Below, piece after piece: positions 17,985-27,910 of a stretch of DNA of 64,000 nt (the first letter of the stretch is position 1; each line of letters starts with the position of its first letter). The stretch lies in assembly GCF_018502625.1 (NCBI RefSeq), contig NZ_CP075566.1, positions 5,521,001 to 5,585,000 of the forward strand, given 5' to 3'. The stretch comes from Pseudomonas hormoni (GTDB taxonomy: Bacteria > Pseudomonadota > Gammaproteobacteria > Pseudomonadales > Pseudomonadaceae). Position numbers and translations under genes: made by a program. The notes beneath the pieces are model-generated. The model had not been told where the DNA came from. It did not search any database and saw only the letters and a program-made list of their open reading frames with translations.

Positions 17985-18707
17985 TCAGTCGGCCAGTGCA
18001 GCCTTTTGCAGTTCGAAGATTTCGGTCATGCCTTTCTTGGCCAGCTCCAGCATGGCGGTCAGCTCTTCCGGCTGGAACGGCGCGCCTTCGGCGGTGCCCT
18101 GGACTTCGATGAAGCCGCCGGTGCTGGTCATCACCACGTTCAGGTCAGTCTCGGCAGCCGAGTCTTCCAGGTAGTCGAGGTCGAGCACAGGCTCGCCCTG
18201 GTACATGCCCACCGAAACAGCAGCGATCATTTGCTTGAGTGGGTCGCCACCTTTCAGGCCGCCACGCTTCTTGATCACTTTCAAGGCGTCGACCAGCGCA
18301 ACCATGGCGCCGGTAATGGATGCGGTGCGGGTGCCGCCGTCAGCCTGGATCACGTCGCAGTCGACGTACAGGGTGACGTCGCCCAGTTTGGACATGTCCA
18401 GCGATGCGCGCAGAGATCGACCGATCAGACGCTGGATCTCCAGGGTCCGGCCGCCTTGCTTGCCACGGCTCGCTTCACGCTGGTTACGCTCGCCGGTGGC
18501 GCGCGGCAGCATGCCGTATTCAGCCGTCAACCAACCCTGGCCCTGGCCTTTGAGGAAACGCGGCACGCCGTTTTCGACGCTAACGGTGCAGATGACTTTG
18601 GTATCACCGAACTCGACCAGTACGGATCCCTCGGCGTGTTTGGTGTAGTTGCGGGTAATGCGGATCGAGCGGAGCTGATCGGCAGCGCGACCACTTGGAC
18701 GTTTCAT
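17985..18707 (-). CDS. rph: Ribonuclease PH
   Basis: A 240-residue phosphorolytic 3'-5' exoribonuclease that trims tRNA 3' ends. The RNase PH signature is clear: [15 protein letters not shown] at the N-terminus, [17 protein letters not shown] and [13 protein letters not shown] in the middle, and [20 protein letters not shown] for phosphate and RNA binding. The start at 18707 (MKRPSGR) gives the normal length of 239-240; an in-frame ATG further upstream adds residues without homology. It diverges from yicC. Confidence 0.96.
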   Translation of the reverse strand: MKRPSGRAADQLRSIRITRNYTKHAEGSVLVEFGDTKVICTVSVENGVPRFLKGQGQGWLTAEYGMLPRATGERNQREASRGKQGGRTLEIQRLIGRSLRASLDMSKLGDVTLYVDCDVIQADGGTRTASITGAMVALVDALKVIKKRGGLKGGDPLKQMIAAVSVGMYQGEPVLDLDYLEDSAAETDLNVVMTSTGGFIEVQGTAEGAPFQPEELTAMLELAKKGMTEIFELQKAALAD

Positions 18708-18988
18708 AGGGAATACCTGTACGGAGGACGGAAAACTGCCGAGCATTATAGAGCCGCGCGCCCAGCCTGGGCACTTCTAAAAAATCCGCCCGACGATTGA
18801 AGGCTCTGGCTAGAGCTTAGAACAGCGCTTAACCGACGGCCTGCAGCCCTTTGTCACACCGTGTGTTTGGGCGCATCCGCCCCACTGCGCTACAATCCTG
18901 CGCCTTTGCTGCCTCTTGGCTTTAATTCATATAGATCGGGTCTGCGAAACCTTTGGTAACGCAAGAACCTGCATTGCGAGGTACCTCC

Positions 18989-19852
18989 ATGGTGCACAGC
19001 ATGACCGCCTTCGCCCGCGTCGAAAAAGCCGGCGCCCAAGGCACCCTGAGCTGGGAACTGCGCTCGGTCAACAGCCGCTACCTGGAACCACACCTGCGTC
19101 TGCCAGAGTCGTTTCGCGACCTCGAAGGCGCGGTCCGCGAAGCACTGCGTCAGGGCATCTCCCGGGGCAAGCTCGAATGCACCCTGCGCTTCACCGAAGA
19201 AAACACTGACAAACCCCTGCAAGTGGATCGCGAGCGCGCCGCGCAATTGGTTGCAGCCGCCGAGACCATCGCTGGCCTGATCAAGAATCCGGCGGCGCTG
19301 AACCCGCTGGAAGTGCTGGCCTGGCCCGGCGTTCTGGTCGGCGACGCCACTGACCCGCAAGCCTTGAATGCCGAAGCACTGGCGCTGTTCAACGAAGGCC
19401 TGAAAGAACTCAAGGCCGGTCGCGAGCGCGAAGGCGCGGAGCTGGCGCGCCTGATCAACGATCGCCTGACCTCCATTGAAGAAGACGTGGTGACCCTGCG
19501 TGAACTGGTCCCGCAGATGCTCGCCACCCAGCGCCAGAAAGTCCTCGACCGCTTCGCCGACATGAAAGCCGAGATGGACCCGCAGCGGCTGGAGCAGGAA
19601 ATGGTCATGCTCGCGCAAAAGAGCGACGTCGCCGAAGAACTGGATCGCCTGAGCACTCACATCATCGAAGTTCGCCGGGTGCTCAAATCCGGCGGCGCTG
19701 CCGGCCGGCGCCTCGACTTCCTGATGCAGGAGCTCAACCGCGAAGCCAACACACTGGGCTCCAAAGCCTTCGACCCGCGCAGCACCCAGGCGGCGGTCAA
19801 CCTCAAAGTGTTGATCGAGCAGATGCGCGAACAAGTGCAGAATATTGAGTAA
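18989..19852 (+). CDS. yicC: YicC family endoribonuclease
   Basis: A 287-residue YicC, the same length as in E. coli. It starts MVHSMTAFARVEKAG, contains LSWELRSVNSRYLE and LRLPESFRDLE in the N-terminal domain, and ends in the conserved DUF1732 block RRLDFLMQELNREANTLGSKA. YicC/YloC proteins have been described as endoribonucleases acting on small RNAs. The start at 18989 follows an AGGTACCTCC leader; an in-frame ATG at 18953 is unlikely. gmk follows by 12 bases, the standard yicC-gmk pair. Confidence 0.93.
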   Translation: MVHSMTAFARVEKAGAQGTLSWELRSVNSRYLEPHLRLPESFRDLEGAVREALRQGISRGKLECTLRFTEENTDKPLQVDRERAAQLVAAAETIAGLIKNPAALNPLEVLAWPGVLVGDATDPQALNAEALALFNEGLKELKAGREREGAELARLINDRLTSIEEDVVTLRELVPQMLATQRQKVLDRFADMKAEMDPQRLEQEMVMLAQKSDVAEELDRLSTHIIEVRRVLKSGGAAGRRLDFLMQELNREANTLGSKAFDPRSTQAAVNLKVLIEQMREQVQNIE

Positions 19853-20485
<633 letters not shown>

Positions 20486-20652
20486 ACAGCTCTTCCCAAA
20501 ACCGCTGCAAGGGCTTTACATTGGCACTTGCAGCGCGTTGAAGGGCTTGGTCAAAAAATCAGCGCTTCCCTAATCGCTGGTGATTTTTTAAACTGTTGAG
20601 TCCGCTCGCCCAACCGGGCAGCGCGCATATTGCATTCGCTCCGAGGAATACC

Positions 20653-20916
20653 ATGGCCCGCGTAACCGTTGAAGACTGCCTAGAACACGTGGAAAACCGC
20701 TTTGAGCTGGTCATGCTCTCTACCAAGCGTGCCCGTCAACTGGCCACCGGTGGCAAAGAGCCCCTGGTTCAGTGGGAAAACGACAAGCCTACCGTTGTAG
20801 CCCTGCGTGAAATCGCCGAAGGCCTGATGAGCTACGAGTTCATCGCCAACGCTGAAATCGTCGAAGACGAACCGCTGTTCGCAGCGTTCGAGGACGAGTC
20901 CAACGAGGCCGTCTAA
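20653..20916 (+). CDS. rpoZ: RNA polymerase omega subunit
   Basis: An 87-residue omega subunit, beginning [21 protein letters not shown] and carrying the conserved [12 protein letters not shown] and [13 protein letters not shown] motifs. Omega helps assemble the beta' subunit and forms one of the ppGpp sites. The start at 20653 follows GAGGAATACC. It lies 57 bases before spoT, the common rpoZ-spoT operon. Confidence 0.96.
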   Translation: MARVTVEDCLEHVENRFELVMLSTKRARQLATGGKEPLVQWENDKPTVVALREIAEGLMSYEFIANAEIVEDEPLFAAFEDESNEAV

Positions 20917-20973
20917 GCCTATGCCTGGTCGACGTAGCACGGCGCGGGGTCACAGCGAACGGCAGGAGTTATC

Positions 20974-23079
20974 ATGCCGAGCATAGACGCCCTCGCCGAT
21001 CGCTTATCGGCCTACCTCGGCAAGGACCAGGTCAATCTGGTCCGCCGAGCGTATTTCTACGCCGAACAAGCCCACGACGGCCAACGCCGCCGCAGCGGTG
21101 AGGCGTACGTCACGCATCCTCTTGCCGTGGCGAATATTCTTGCCGACATGCACATGGACCATCAGAGTTTGATGGCCGCGATGCTGCATGACGTGATCGA
21201 AGACACCGGTATTGCCAAGGAAGCGCTGCAAGCGCAGTTCGGCGAAACCGTGGCTGAACTGGTCGATGGCGTCAGCAAGCTGACCCAGATGAACTTCGAG
21301 ACCAAGGCCGAAGCACAAGCCGAAAACTTCCAGAAGATGGCCATGGCCATGGCGCGTGACATTCGCGTGATCCTGGTCAAGCTCGCCGACCGCCTGCACA
21401 ACATGCGCACGCTGGAAGTGCTGTCCGGCGAAAAACGCCGGCGGATCGCCAAGGAAACCCTGGAAATCTATGCACCCATCGCCAACCGGCTGGGCATGCA
21501 CGCCATCCGCATAGAATTCGAAGACCTCGGCTTCAAGGCCATGCACCCGATGCGTTCCGCGCGGATCAACCAGGCGGTCAAACGCGCCCGGGGCAACCGC
21601 AAGGAAATCGTCAACAAGATCGAAGAATCCCTCAGCCACTGCCTGGCCGTCGACGGCATTCAGGGCGAGGTCAGCGGTCGTCAGAAACACCTCTACGGCA
21701 TCTACAAGAAAATGCGCGGCAAGCGTCGCGCCTTTAACGAGATCATGGACGTCTATGCGTTCCGGATCATCGTCGACAAGGTCGATACCTGCTACCGCGT
21801 GCTCGGCGCTGTGCATAACTTGTACAAACCGTTGCCGGGGCGCTTCAAGGATTACATCGCGATCCCCAAGGCCAACGGCTATCAATCGCTGCACACCACG
21901 CTGTTCGGCATGCACGGCGTTCCGATCGAGATCCAGATCCGCACCCGCGAAATGGAAGAGATGGCCAACAACGGCATCGCCGCCCATTGGCTGTACAAAT
22001 CCAGCGGCGACGAGCAGCCCAAAGGCACTCACGCCCGCGCTCGCCAGTGGGTCAAAGGCGTGCTGGAGATGCAGCAACGCGCCGGCAACTCGCTGGAATT
22101 CATCGAGAGCGTGAAGATCGACCTGTTCCCGGACGAGGTCTACGTGTTCACGCCCAAAGGCCGGATCATGGAGCTGCCCAAAGGCTCCACGGCGGTCGAC
22201 TTCGCTTACGCGGTGCATACCGACGTGGGCAACAGCTGCATTGCCTGTCGGATCAATCGTCGTCTCGCACCGCTGTCCGAACCGCTGCAAAGCGGCTCCA
22301 CGGTCGAGATCGTCAGCGCCCCCGGCGCTCGGCCGAACCCGGCCTGGCTCAACTTCGTGGTCACCGGCAAGGCGCGGACGCATATCCGCCACGCGCTGAA
22401 GCTGCAACGTCGCTCAGAGTCCATCAGCCTGGGCGAACGCCTGCTGAACAAAGTGTTGAATGGCTTCGACAGCTCGCTGGAAAAAGTCGCCGCCGAGCGC
22501 GTCAAGGCGATGCTCACCGAGTACCGCCTCGAACTGATCGAAGACCTGCTTGAAGACATCGGCCTGGGCAATCGCATGGCTTACGTGGTCGCCCGTCGCC
22601 TGCTCGGCGAAGGCGAACAATTGCCAAGCCCTGAAGGTCCGCTGGCGATTCGCGGCACCGAAGGCCTGGTGCTCAGCTACGCCAAGTGCTGCACGCCGAT
22701 CCCGGGCGACCCGATTGTCGGTCACCTGTCGGCGGGTAAAGGCATGGTCGTGCACCTGGACAACTGCCGCAACATCAGCGAAATCCGCCACAACCCGGAA
22801 AAATGCATTCAGCTTTCGTGGGCCAAGGATGTCACCGGCGAATTCAACGTCGAGCTGCGCGTCGAGCTGGAACATCAGCGCGGCCTGATCGCCCTGCTGG
22901 CCAGCAGCGTCAACGCGGCCGACGGCAATATCGAAAAAATCAGCATGGACGAACGCGATGGTCGCATCAGCGTGGTCCAACTGGTGGTCAGCGTGCACGA
23001 CCGCGTGCACCTGGCCCGCGTGATCAAGAAACTGCGCGCACTGACCGGGGTGATTCGCATCACCCGCATGCGCGCCTAA
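20974..23079 (+). CDS. spoT: Bifunctional (p)ppGpp synthetase/hydrolase SpoT
   Basis: A 701-residue RelA/SpoT homologue. The hydrolase HD domain has HD at residues 72-73 and the catalytic ED at 76-77 (LHDVIEDTG), so hydrolysis should be active. The synthetase domain contains [20 protein letters not shown] and [16 protein letters not shown] domain follows ([26 protein letters not shown]), then the conserved-cysteine region ([13 protein letters not shown]) and a C-terminal ACT domain. Length equals other gamma-proteobacterial SpoT proteins. It is the second gene of rpoZ-spoT; ridA follows 23 bases after. Confidence 0.96.
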   Translation: MPSIDALADRLSAYLGKDQVNLVRRAYFYAEQAHDGQRRRSGEAYVTHPLAVANILADMHMDHQSLMAAMLHDVIEDTGIAKEALQAQFGETVAELVDGVSKLTQMNFETKAEAQAENFQKMAMAMARDIRVILVKLADRLHNMRTLEVLSGEKRRRIAKETLEIYAPIANRLGMHAIRIEFEDLGFKAMHPMRSARINQAVKRARGNRKEIVNKIEESLSHCLAVDGIQGEVSGRQKHLYGIYKKMRGKRRAFNEIMDVYAFRIIVDKVDTCYRVLGAVHNLYKPLPGRFKDYIAIPKANGYQSLHTTLFGMHGVPIEIQIRTREMEEMANNGIAAHWLYKSSGDEQPKGTHARARQWVKGVLEMQQRAGNSLEFIESVKIDLFPDEVYVFTPKGRIMELPKGSTAVDFAYAVHTDVGNSCIACRINRRLAPLSEPLQSGSTVEIVSAPGARPNPAWLNFVVTGKARTHIRHALKLQRRSESISLGERLLNKVLNGFDSSLEKVAAERVKAMLTEYRLELIEDLLEDIGLGNRMAYVVARRLLGEGEQLPSPEGPLAIRGTEGLVLSYAKCCTPIPGDPIVGHLSAGKGMVVHLDNCRNISEIRHNPEKCIQLSWAKDVTGEFNVELRVELEHQRGLIALLASSVNAADGNIEKISMDERDGRISVVQLVVSVHDRVHLARVIKKLRALTGVIRITRMRA

Positions 23080-23102
23080 GCCACCATTACAAGGAGTCAT
23101 TC

Positions 23103-23483
23103 ATGACCAAGACTGTTATCACCAGCGACAAGGCCCCGGCCGCCATCGGCACTTACTCCCAGGCGATCAAGGCGGGTAACACCGTTTACATGTCGGGTCA
23201 GATTCCTCTGGACCCAAAAACCATGGAGCTGGTTGAAGGCTTCGAAGCCCAGACCGTCCAGGTGTTCGAAAACCTGAAAGCCGTGGCCGAAGCGGCTGGC
23301 GGTTCGTTCAAGGACATTGTCAAACTGAACATCTTCCTCACCGACCTGAGCCACTTCGCCAAGGTCAACGAGATTATGGGCAAATACTTTGACCAGCCCT
23401 ACCCTGCCCGCGCCGCCATCGGCGTAGCCGCCCTGCCAAAGGGCTCGCAGGTTGAAATGGATGCCATTCTGGTCATCGAGTAA
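23103..23483 (+). CDS. ridA: RidA family enamine/imine deaminase
   Basis: A 126-residue RidA (YjgF/YER057c/UK114). Family marks are [15 protein letters not shown], the [10 protein letters not shown] block and the C-terminal [23 protein letters not shown] with the catalytic arginine. It hydrolyses reactive 2-aminoacrylate and related enamines from PLP enzymes. AAGGAG lies just before the ATG. The position directly after spoT is the same in P. aeruginosa and many other gamma-proteobacteria. Confidence 0.95.
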   Translation: MTKTVITSDKAPAAIGTYSQAIKAGNTVYMSGQIPLDPKTMELVEGFEAQTVQVFENLKAVAEAAGGSFKDIVKLNIFLTDLSHFAKVNEIMGKYFDQPYPARAAIGVAALPKGSQVEMDAILVIE

Positions 23484-23553
23484 TGCGTCCGGCGCGGCCC
23501 CAAGGGCTGCGCCGCTGCCGTATGTATAAAAAGCGTTTTGAAAGGATTCCACC

Positions 23554-24294
23554 ATGCGCATTGCGCTTGCCCTCTCTCTAGTCGCCCTACTCTTGGGCGG
23601 ATGTGCCAGCAACCCTGCCGACCGTGACATCAGCGGCACCTGGATCAATCAGGTGGCGATCGACGCTGCGTCCAAAGGCGGCCCACTGCGTGAAGCGCTC
23701 CAGTCTTATGGCCCGAACCTGGAATGGAACGTCAACACCAAGGCCGGTCAGGCCCGCTATACCAACGGTTTTGAAAATGTCGAAGGCAAGCTGCTGGGCG
23801 AAGCGTCCGGCGCCTGGAAAGTCGACTTTTATGGCAGTTCCGCCAGCGAGCTGAAGCGTGACGGCAAGCAACTGAGCCAGGCTGCCAGCGACAATGAGCC
23901 AGCACAGGTTTTCGACCGTGCCCAGATTCCCGTACCGGATGGCGCACCGATAGGCGCGAGCTTCGAACGCGCGCTGTATTCGGCCTACATGGGTGGCAAC
24001 TGGAAAGTCGTCAACGGCCCCGGTGAAGGCAGCACCGTGCAATTCCAGGCCGATGGCCAGGTGACCGGTCTGCCGGGTGCAGATCGCTATGCTTTGTGTC
24101 TCGCCGGCGATTGCGCATCGATGAGTGGCGGCGACGACAACATGTGGCTGCAGCTGAACGGCCAGGGGAATACCTGGATCTTTGCGCGCAAGGGCAAGGA
24201 GCTGGAGATCCTGCAGGCGGTGAACACCGCACAGGCGGATGAAATGCCTCAGTTCACGCCGGGTCAGCGCAAGTGGTTGCTCGAGAAGCAGTAA
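23554..24294 (+). CDS. Putative lipoprotein of unknown function
   Basis: A 246-residue protein with a lipoprotein signal: residues 1-16 hydrophobic and LLGGC as lipobox, so the mature chain starts at Cys17 (CASNPADRD). The mature part has repeated beta-like segments (SGTWINQVAID, NLEWNVNTKAGQARYTNGF, GNWKVVNGPGEG). These suggest a lipocalin-like or META-like barrel, but I cannot name a family. GAAAGGATT precedes the ATG. The position after ridA corresponds to the P. aeruginosa hypothetical gene in that place. Asp at +2 is absent (Ala), so outer-membrane sorting is expected. Confidence 0.75.
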   Translation: MRIALALSLVALLLGGCASNPADRDISGTWINQVAIDAASKGGPLREALQSYGPNLEWNVNTKAGQARYTNGFENVEGKLLGEASGAWKVDFYGSSASELKRDGKQLSQAASDNEPAQVFDRAQIPVPDGAPIGASFERALYSAYMGGNWKVVNGPGEGSTVQFQADGQVTGLPGADRYALCLAGDCASMSGGDDNMWLQLNGQGNTWIFARKGKELEILQAVNTAQADEMPQFTPGQRKWLLEKQ

Positions 24295-24324
24295 CCCGGC
24301 CCTAAAGGCCAACAGAAATCCAAT

Positions 24325-24416
24325 TGTAGGAGCGAGGCTTGCCCGCGAAGGGGATGTAATAGCCAACATAGATGTTGGAAGTTATGACGCCTTCGCGGGC
24401 AAGTCTCGCTCCTACA
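24325..24416. repeat. REP palindrome (GTAGGAGCGAGGCTTGCCCGCGAAG family)
   Basis: Arms TGTAGGAGCGAGGCTTGCCC and GGGCAAGTCTCGCTCCTACA separated by an AT-rich centre that itself contains ACATAGATGTT. Lies between the lipoprotein and epimerase stops, a convergent pair. Confidence 0.85.
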
Positions 24417-24439
24417 GTTGTTTCTGGGGTGTATGGGAG

Positions 24440-25297
24440 TCAGCCGCGACCTTCAAGAATGGCGGCGTAACCTTCGCGATAGCTCGGGTACTTTGGCGTC
24501 CAGCCCAAGGCCTTCGCCCGCGCATTACTGCACTGCTTGCTACCCGTGCGCCGCACGCTCGCATCCTCGGCCCATTCGGTCACGCCCAGGTATTCACGCA
24601 ACCAATCCACCACTTCGGCCAGCGGTGCAGGCGCATTGTCGACACCGATATAGACGTCATCCAGTGTCACGCCGCGCCGATCGGCTTCTAGCAGAAACGC
24701 CATCAACCCCGCCGCGTCATCCGCGTGAATGCGATTGCCATACAACGGTGGATCGATCGCCACGCGATATCCGCGACGAACCTGAGTCAGCAGCCATTCA
24801 CGGCCCGGGCCATAAATGCCGGTCAAACGCACGATGCTCGCCGGGATGCCGCTGCTGAGTGCCACTTGCTCCGCCTCCAGCATCAGTCGACCTGAATAGC
24901 CGGCAGCGATGGTCGGCGATGTTTCGTCGACCCACTCGCCGTCCTGCTGGCCATAAACGCTACTGCTGGAAACGAACAGCAAGCGATTGGGCACCTGCCC
25001 GTAGTCGCCCAGCCACTCAAGCACATGCTGCAGGCCCTCGACATAGGCGGCGCGGTAACCGGCTTCATCGTGATCGGTGGCGGCCGCGCAATAGACCAGA
25101 TAGTCCACCGCACCGACCGGCCAGGTTTGCGGGCAGTCTTTGTTGAACAAGTCGCCGGCAACACCAATCACGCCCTTGGGCAGGCGCGAGACGTCACGTC
25201 GCAGGCCATGGACCTCCCACCCAGCGGCCAGCAATTGTGTGGCCAGACGACTGCCGACATCACCGCAGCCGGCGATCAAAACAGAAGGCGCGGACAT
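24440..25297 (-). CDS. NAD-dependent epimerase/dehydratase family protein (YeeZ-like)
   Basis: A 285-residue extended short-chain dehydrogenase. The Rossmann motif is LIAGCGDVGSRLATQLL at the N-terminus, and the family SSSSVYGQQDG and YSGRLMLEAEQ provide a Ser/Tyr-xxx-Leu version of the active site. The Lys of the usual YxxxK is replaced by Met (YSGRLML), so classic epimerase chemistry is doubtful. Length and overall order fit the YeeZ family, whose substrate is unknown. It converges on the lipoprotein gene and has a separate promoter facing exbB. Confidence 0.8.
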   Translation of the reverse strand: MSAPSVLIAGCGDVGSRLATQLLAAGWEVHGLRRDVSRLPKGVIGVAGDLFNKDCPQTWPVGAVDYLVYCAAATDHDEAGYRAAYVEGLQHVLEWLGDYGQVPNRLLFVSSSSVYGQQDGEWVDETSPTIAAGYSGRLMLEAEQVALSSGIPASIVRLTGIYGPGREWLLTQVRRGYRVAIDPPLYGNRIHADDAAGLMAFLLEADRRGVTLDDVYIGVDNAPAPLAEVVDWLREYLGVTEWAEDASVRRTGSKQCSNARAKALGWTPKYPSYREGYAAILEGRG

Positions 25298-25389
25298 TGA
25301 AAAACTCCTATCGGAAAGCCACAGACTAGCGCCAGCAATGGACGAGCGGCTAGCAATGCAGGAAAAAAAGATACTCTATTACTTTTGTT

Positions 25390-25408
25390 AACAAGAATTA
25401 CTTGCAAT
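25390..25408. promoter_or_regulatory. Candidate Fur box upstream of exbB
   Basis: AACAAGAATTACTTGCAAT matches 13 of 19 positions of the Pseudomonas-type Fur box form AATGAGAATTATTCTCATT. It lies 78 bases before the proposed exbB start in the divergent YeeZ-exbB region. Fur control fits a TonB energising operon; the site was scored by eye only. Confidence 0.45.
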
Positions 25409-25485
25409 AATGCCCGCCACTTTTGTTCTCGGCCTTCGAGGCCTGGAAGAACATTTACCGTCTTTTTTTCTCAGGTCCGGCCAGC

Positions 25486-26454
25486 ATGACACGCAATCAA
25501 TTCCCCGCTTCGCCAACCAAACGACCTCGCGCCTGGAGCGCAGTGGCCGCCCTGCTGCTCAGCCTGATGCTGGCGCCAACCGCCGCTTTCGCTGACGCAC
25601 AAGCGCCCGCCACCCCGGCTGCCGCCGCTGCCCCTGCTCCAGCTGACCACGCCGCCGATCACGCGGCACCCGCTGCCACCGCCCCGGCCCAGGCCGTAGA
25701 CGCCACCGCCGAAGACGCTCCCGAAGTCCTCGAAGCGGACAACTCCCTGGGCATGGCCCATGACCTGTCGCCGTGGGGCATGTACCAGAACGCCGACATC
25801 ATCGTGAAAATCGTGATGATCGGCCTGGCCATCGCGTCGATCATCACCTGGACCATCTGGATCGCCAAGGGCTTCGAGCTGATGGGCGCCAAGCGTCGTC
25901 TGCGCAACGAAATCGCCCACCTGAAAAAAGCCACCACCCTCAAGGAAGCCAGCGCTTCTGCCACCAAGGCCGGCACCCTCGCCAACCTGCTGGTCCACGA
26001 TGCGCTGGAAGAAATGCGCTTGTCGGTGAACAGCCGCGAGAAAGAAGGCATCAAGGAGCGCGTGGCTTTCCGTCTTGAGCGCCTGGTTGCCGCCTGCGGT
26101 CGCAACATGAGCAGCGGCACCGGCGTACTCGCCACCATCGGTTCCACCGCGCCGTTCGTGGGTCTGTTCGGTACCGTGTGGGGCATCATGAACAGCTTCA
26201 TCGGCATCGCCAAAACCCAGACCACCAACCTCGCCGTCGTCGCTCCCGGTATCGCCGAAGCCCTGTTGGCCACTGCGCTGGGCCTGGTCGCTGCGATTCC
26301 AGCGGTCGTCATCTACAACGTGTTCGCCCGCTCCATCGCCGGTTACAAGGCGCAAGTGTCCGATGCCTCGGCAGAAGTCCTGTTGCTGGTCAGCCGCGAC
26401 CTCGACCACCAGCCTGAGCGCAGCTCGCAACCGCACATGGTGAAAGTGGGGTAA
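25486..26454 (+). CDS. exbB: TonB-system energizer ExbB
   Basis: A 322-residue ExbB of the type that carries a signal peptide and a long Ala/Pro-rich periplasmic N-terminal extension. The signal is about residues 15-37 (AVAALLLSLMLAPTAAFA), followed by ~60 residues of APATPAAAAAPAPAD composition. Three membrane segments follow (IVMIGLAIASIITWTIWI; TGVLATIGSTAPFVGLFGTVWGIM; AEALLATALGLVAAIPAVVIY) with the MotA/TolQ/ExbB proton-channel core. The ExbB pentamer works with ExbD to energise TonB-dependent outer-membrane receptors. The start at 25486 (MTRNQFPAS) is the best choice; an in-frame ATG at 25423 exists but has no advantage. Confidence 0.93.
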   Translation: MTRNQFPASPTKRPRAWSAVAALLLSLMLAPTAAFADAQAPATPAAAAAPAPADHAADHAAPAATAPAQAVDATAEDAPEVLEADNSLGMAHDLSPWGMYQNADIIVKIVMIGLAIASIITWTIWIAKGFELMGAKRRLRNEIAHLKKATTLKEASASATKAGTLANLLVHDALEEMRLSVNSREKEGIKERVAFRLERLVAACGRNMSSGTGVLATIGSTAPFVGLFGTVWGIMNSFIGIAKTQTTNLAVVAPGIAEALLATALGLVAAIPAVVIYNVFARSIAGYKAQVSDASAEVLLLVSRDLDHQPERSSQPHMVKVG

Positions 26455-26460
26455 TCGGCC

Positions 26461-26889
26461 ATGGGCCTGCATTTGAAAGAAGGCGCAGACGACGATCTGG
26501 CCGAGAACCACGAAATCAACGTCACGCCGTTCATCGACGTGATGCTGGTGCTGTTGATCATCTTCATGGTGGCGGCTCCATTGGCCACCGTGGACATCAA
26601 GGTCGACCTGCCCGCCTCCAGCGCCAAACCGGCGCCGCGGCCGGAGAAACCGGTGTTCCTCAGCGTCAAGGCTGACCAGCGCCTGTTCCTCGGCGAAGAC
26701 GAAGTGAAAGCCGAAGCACTCGGCGCCACTCTGGACGCCAAAACCCGTGGCAAGAAAGACACGACGATCTTCTTCCAGGCCGATAAAGGCGTGGACTACG
26801 GCGACCTGATGAGCGTGATGGATAACCTGCGTTCCGCGGGCTACCTGAAGGTGGGCCTGGTCGGACTCGAGACGGCAGTCAAGAAATGA
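26461..26889 (+). CDS. exbD: TonB-system energizer ExbD
   Basis: A 142-residue ExbD. The N-terminal segment NVTPFIDVMLVLLIIFMVAAPL is the single membrane helix with the essential aspartate (FIDVMLV) that carries protons in the ExbB channel. A periplasmic domain with DKGVDYGDLMSVMDNLRSAG follows. It starts 6 bases after exbB and overlaps tonB by four bases (ATGA), so the three are cotranslated. Confidence 0.95.
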   Translation: MGLHLKEGADDDLAENHEINVTPFIDVMLVLLIIFMVAAPLATVDIKVDLPASSAKPAPRPEKPVFLSVKADQRLFLGEDEVKAEALGATLDAKTRGKKDTTIFFQADKGVDYGDLMSVMDNLRSAGYLKVGLVGLETAVKK

Positions 26890-27632
26890 TCACGACGCGC
26901 CATAAGCTGACGCGTTACAGCGGGAGCCTGGCCGTGGTGCTGGGCGTCCATGCGCTGGCCATTGCGCTGGCGATGAACTGGACCGCACGGCCACCCATCG
27001 AGCTGCCGCCGCAGGCGATGATGGTCGAGTTGGCGCCGGTTCCGGCCCCGCCACCGCCGGCACCGCCGAAGGTGATAACGCCACCACAGCCACCCGCCCC
27101 GGTGGAAGAACTGCCGATCCCGAAACTGGCCGAAGTGCCGAAGGCAGAAATTACCGTACCGAAACCGGTCAAACCCAAGCCGAAGCCTCAGCCGCCCAAG
27201 CCTGTGGAGAAAAAACCGGAGCCGCCGAAGGAAAAACCGTCCGAGGAAAAACCGAGCGACGCGCAACCGACCCAGGCACCGACGGAGAAATCCGCACAAC
27301 CGGCACCGGGCCCATCACCCGCGCAGCAGGCCGCCAAAGCCAGTTGGCAAGGGACGCTGCTCGCTCACCTGGCCAAGTACAAAAAGTACCCGGCCAGTGC
27401 TCGGGCGCGGGGCAAGGAAGGCTTGAACCGTCTGCGCTTCGTGGTGGATGGCCAAGGCAACGTGTTGTCGTTTGAACTGGAGGGCCGCTCCGGCAACGCC
27501 GATCTGGATCGCGCTACCCTTGAAATGATCCGTGCGGCTCAACCATTGCCCAAGCCACCGGCGGATATGCTGACCAACGGCTCCATCGAAATCGTTGCAC
27601 CGTTTGTTTATTCGCTCGAACGCCGTCGCTAA
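26886..27632 (+). CDS. tonB: TonB energy transducer
   Basis: A 248-residue TonB. The N-terminal membrane anchor is about residues 12-30 (LAVVLGVHALAIALAMNW) and contains the conserved His near the start of the helix. A long Pro/Lys/Glu-rich spacer (residues ~37-140, many KPKP and PEPP units) crosses the periplasm. The C-terminal domain carries YPASARARGKEGLNRLRFVVDG, matching the YP box contacted by receptor TonB boxes. It overlaps exbD by 4 bases. A long perfect hairpin follows 17 bases after the stop. Confidence 0.94.
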   Translation: MITTRHKLTRYSGSLAVVLGVHALAIALAMNWTARPPIELPPQAMMVELAPVPAPPPPAPPKVITPPQPPAPVEELPIPKLAEVPKAEITVPKPVKPKPKPQPPKPVEKKPEPPKEKPSEEKPSDAQPTQAPTEKSAQPAPGPSPAQQAAKASWQGTLLAHLAKYKKYPASARARGKEGLNRLRFVVDGQGNVLSFELEGRSGNADLDRATLEMIRAAQPLPKPPADMLTNGSIEIVAPFVYSLERRR

Positions 27633-27649
27633 AGAAAACGCAGAACCCT

Positions 27650-27741
27650 TGTAGGAGCGAAGCTTGCTCGCGAAAGCGGTGGGTCAGTCAACATCAATTC
27701 TGACTGACCCACCGCTTTCGCGAGCAAGCTTCACTCCTACA
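27650..27741. repeat. Near-perfect 92-base palindrome after tonB (REP-type)
   Basis: Two 41-base arms pair at 40 of 41 positions around a 10-base loop ACATCAATTC. The outer parts are of the GTAGGAGCGAAGCTTGCTCGCG family; the inner 20 bases (GCGGTGGGTCAGTCA) are also perfectly paired, unlike other REP elements in the window. No T run follows, but the hairpin could slow polymerase or protect the tonB mRNA end. Confidence 0.9.
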
Positions 27742-27910
27742 GGTACTGCGGCGGTAATAAGATTTACAAAAGGCCCCCGAAAGGTGCCTTTCGCATATCC
27801 GCCAGCGGCAAACCCGCATTGGCCGGTGTCACTCGACACACTCTCTCTGATAACGTGCGTCTATCGATTGCAGCCGGTATGCTTGGCCCGCAACTTCATG
27901 GACGCTCGCT

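Noticed and set aside
20530..20545. TTGGCACTTGCAGC before rpoZ as a sigma-54 promoter
   Set aside because: The -24 and -12 elements would need five bases between TGGCAC and TTGCA; here they adjoin, so spacing is wrong.
27769..27795. AAAGGCCCCCGAAAGGTGCCTTT as a terminator of tonB
   Set aside because: The stem is short and interrupted and no T run follows; the long palindrome at 27650 is the more likely structure.
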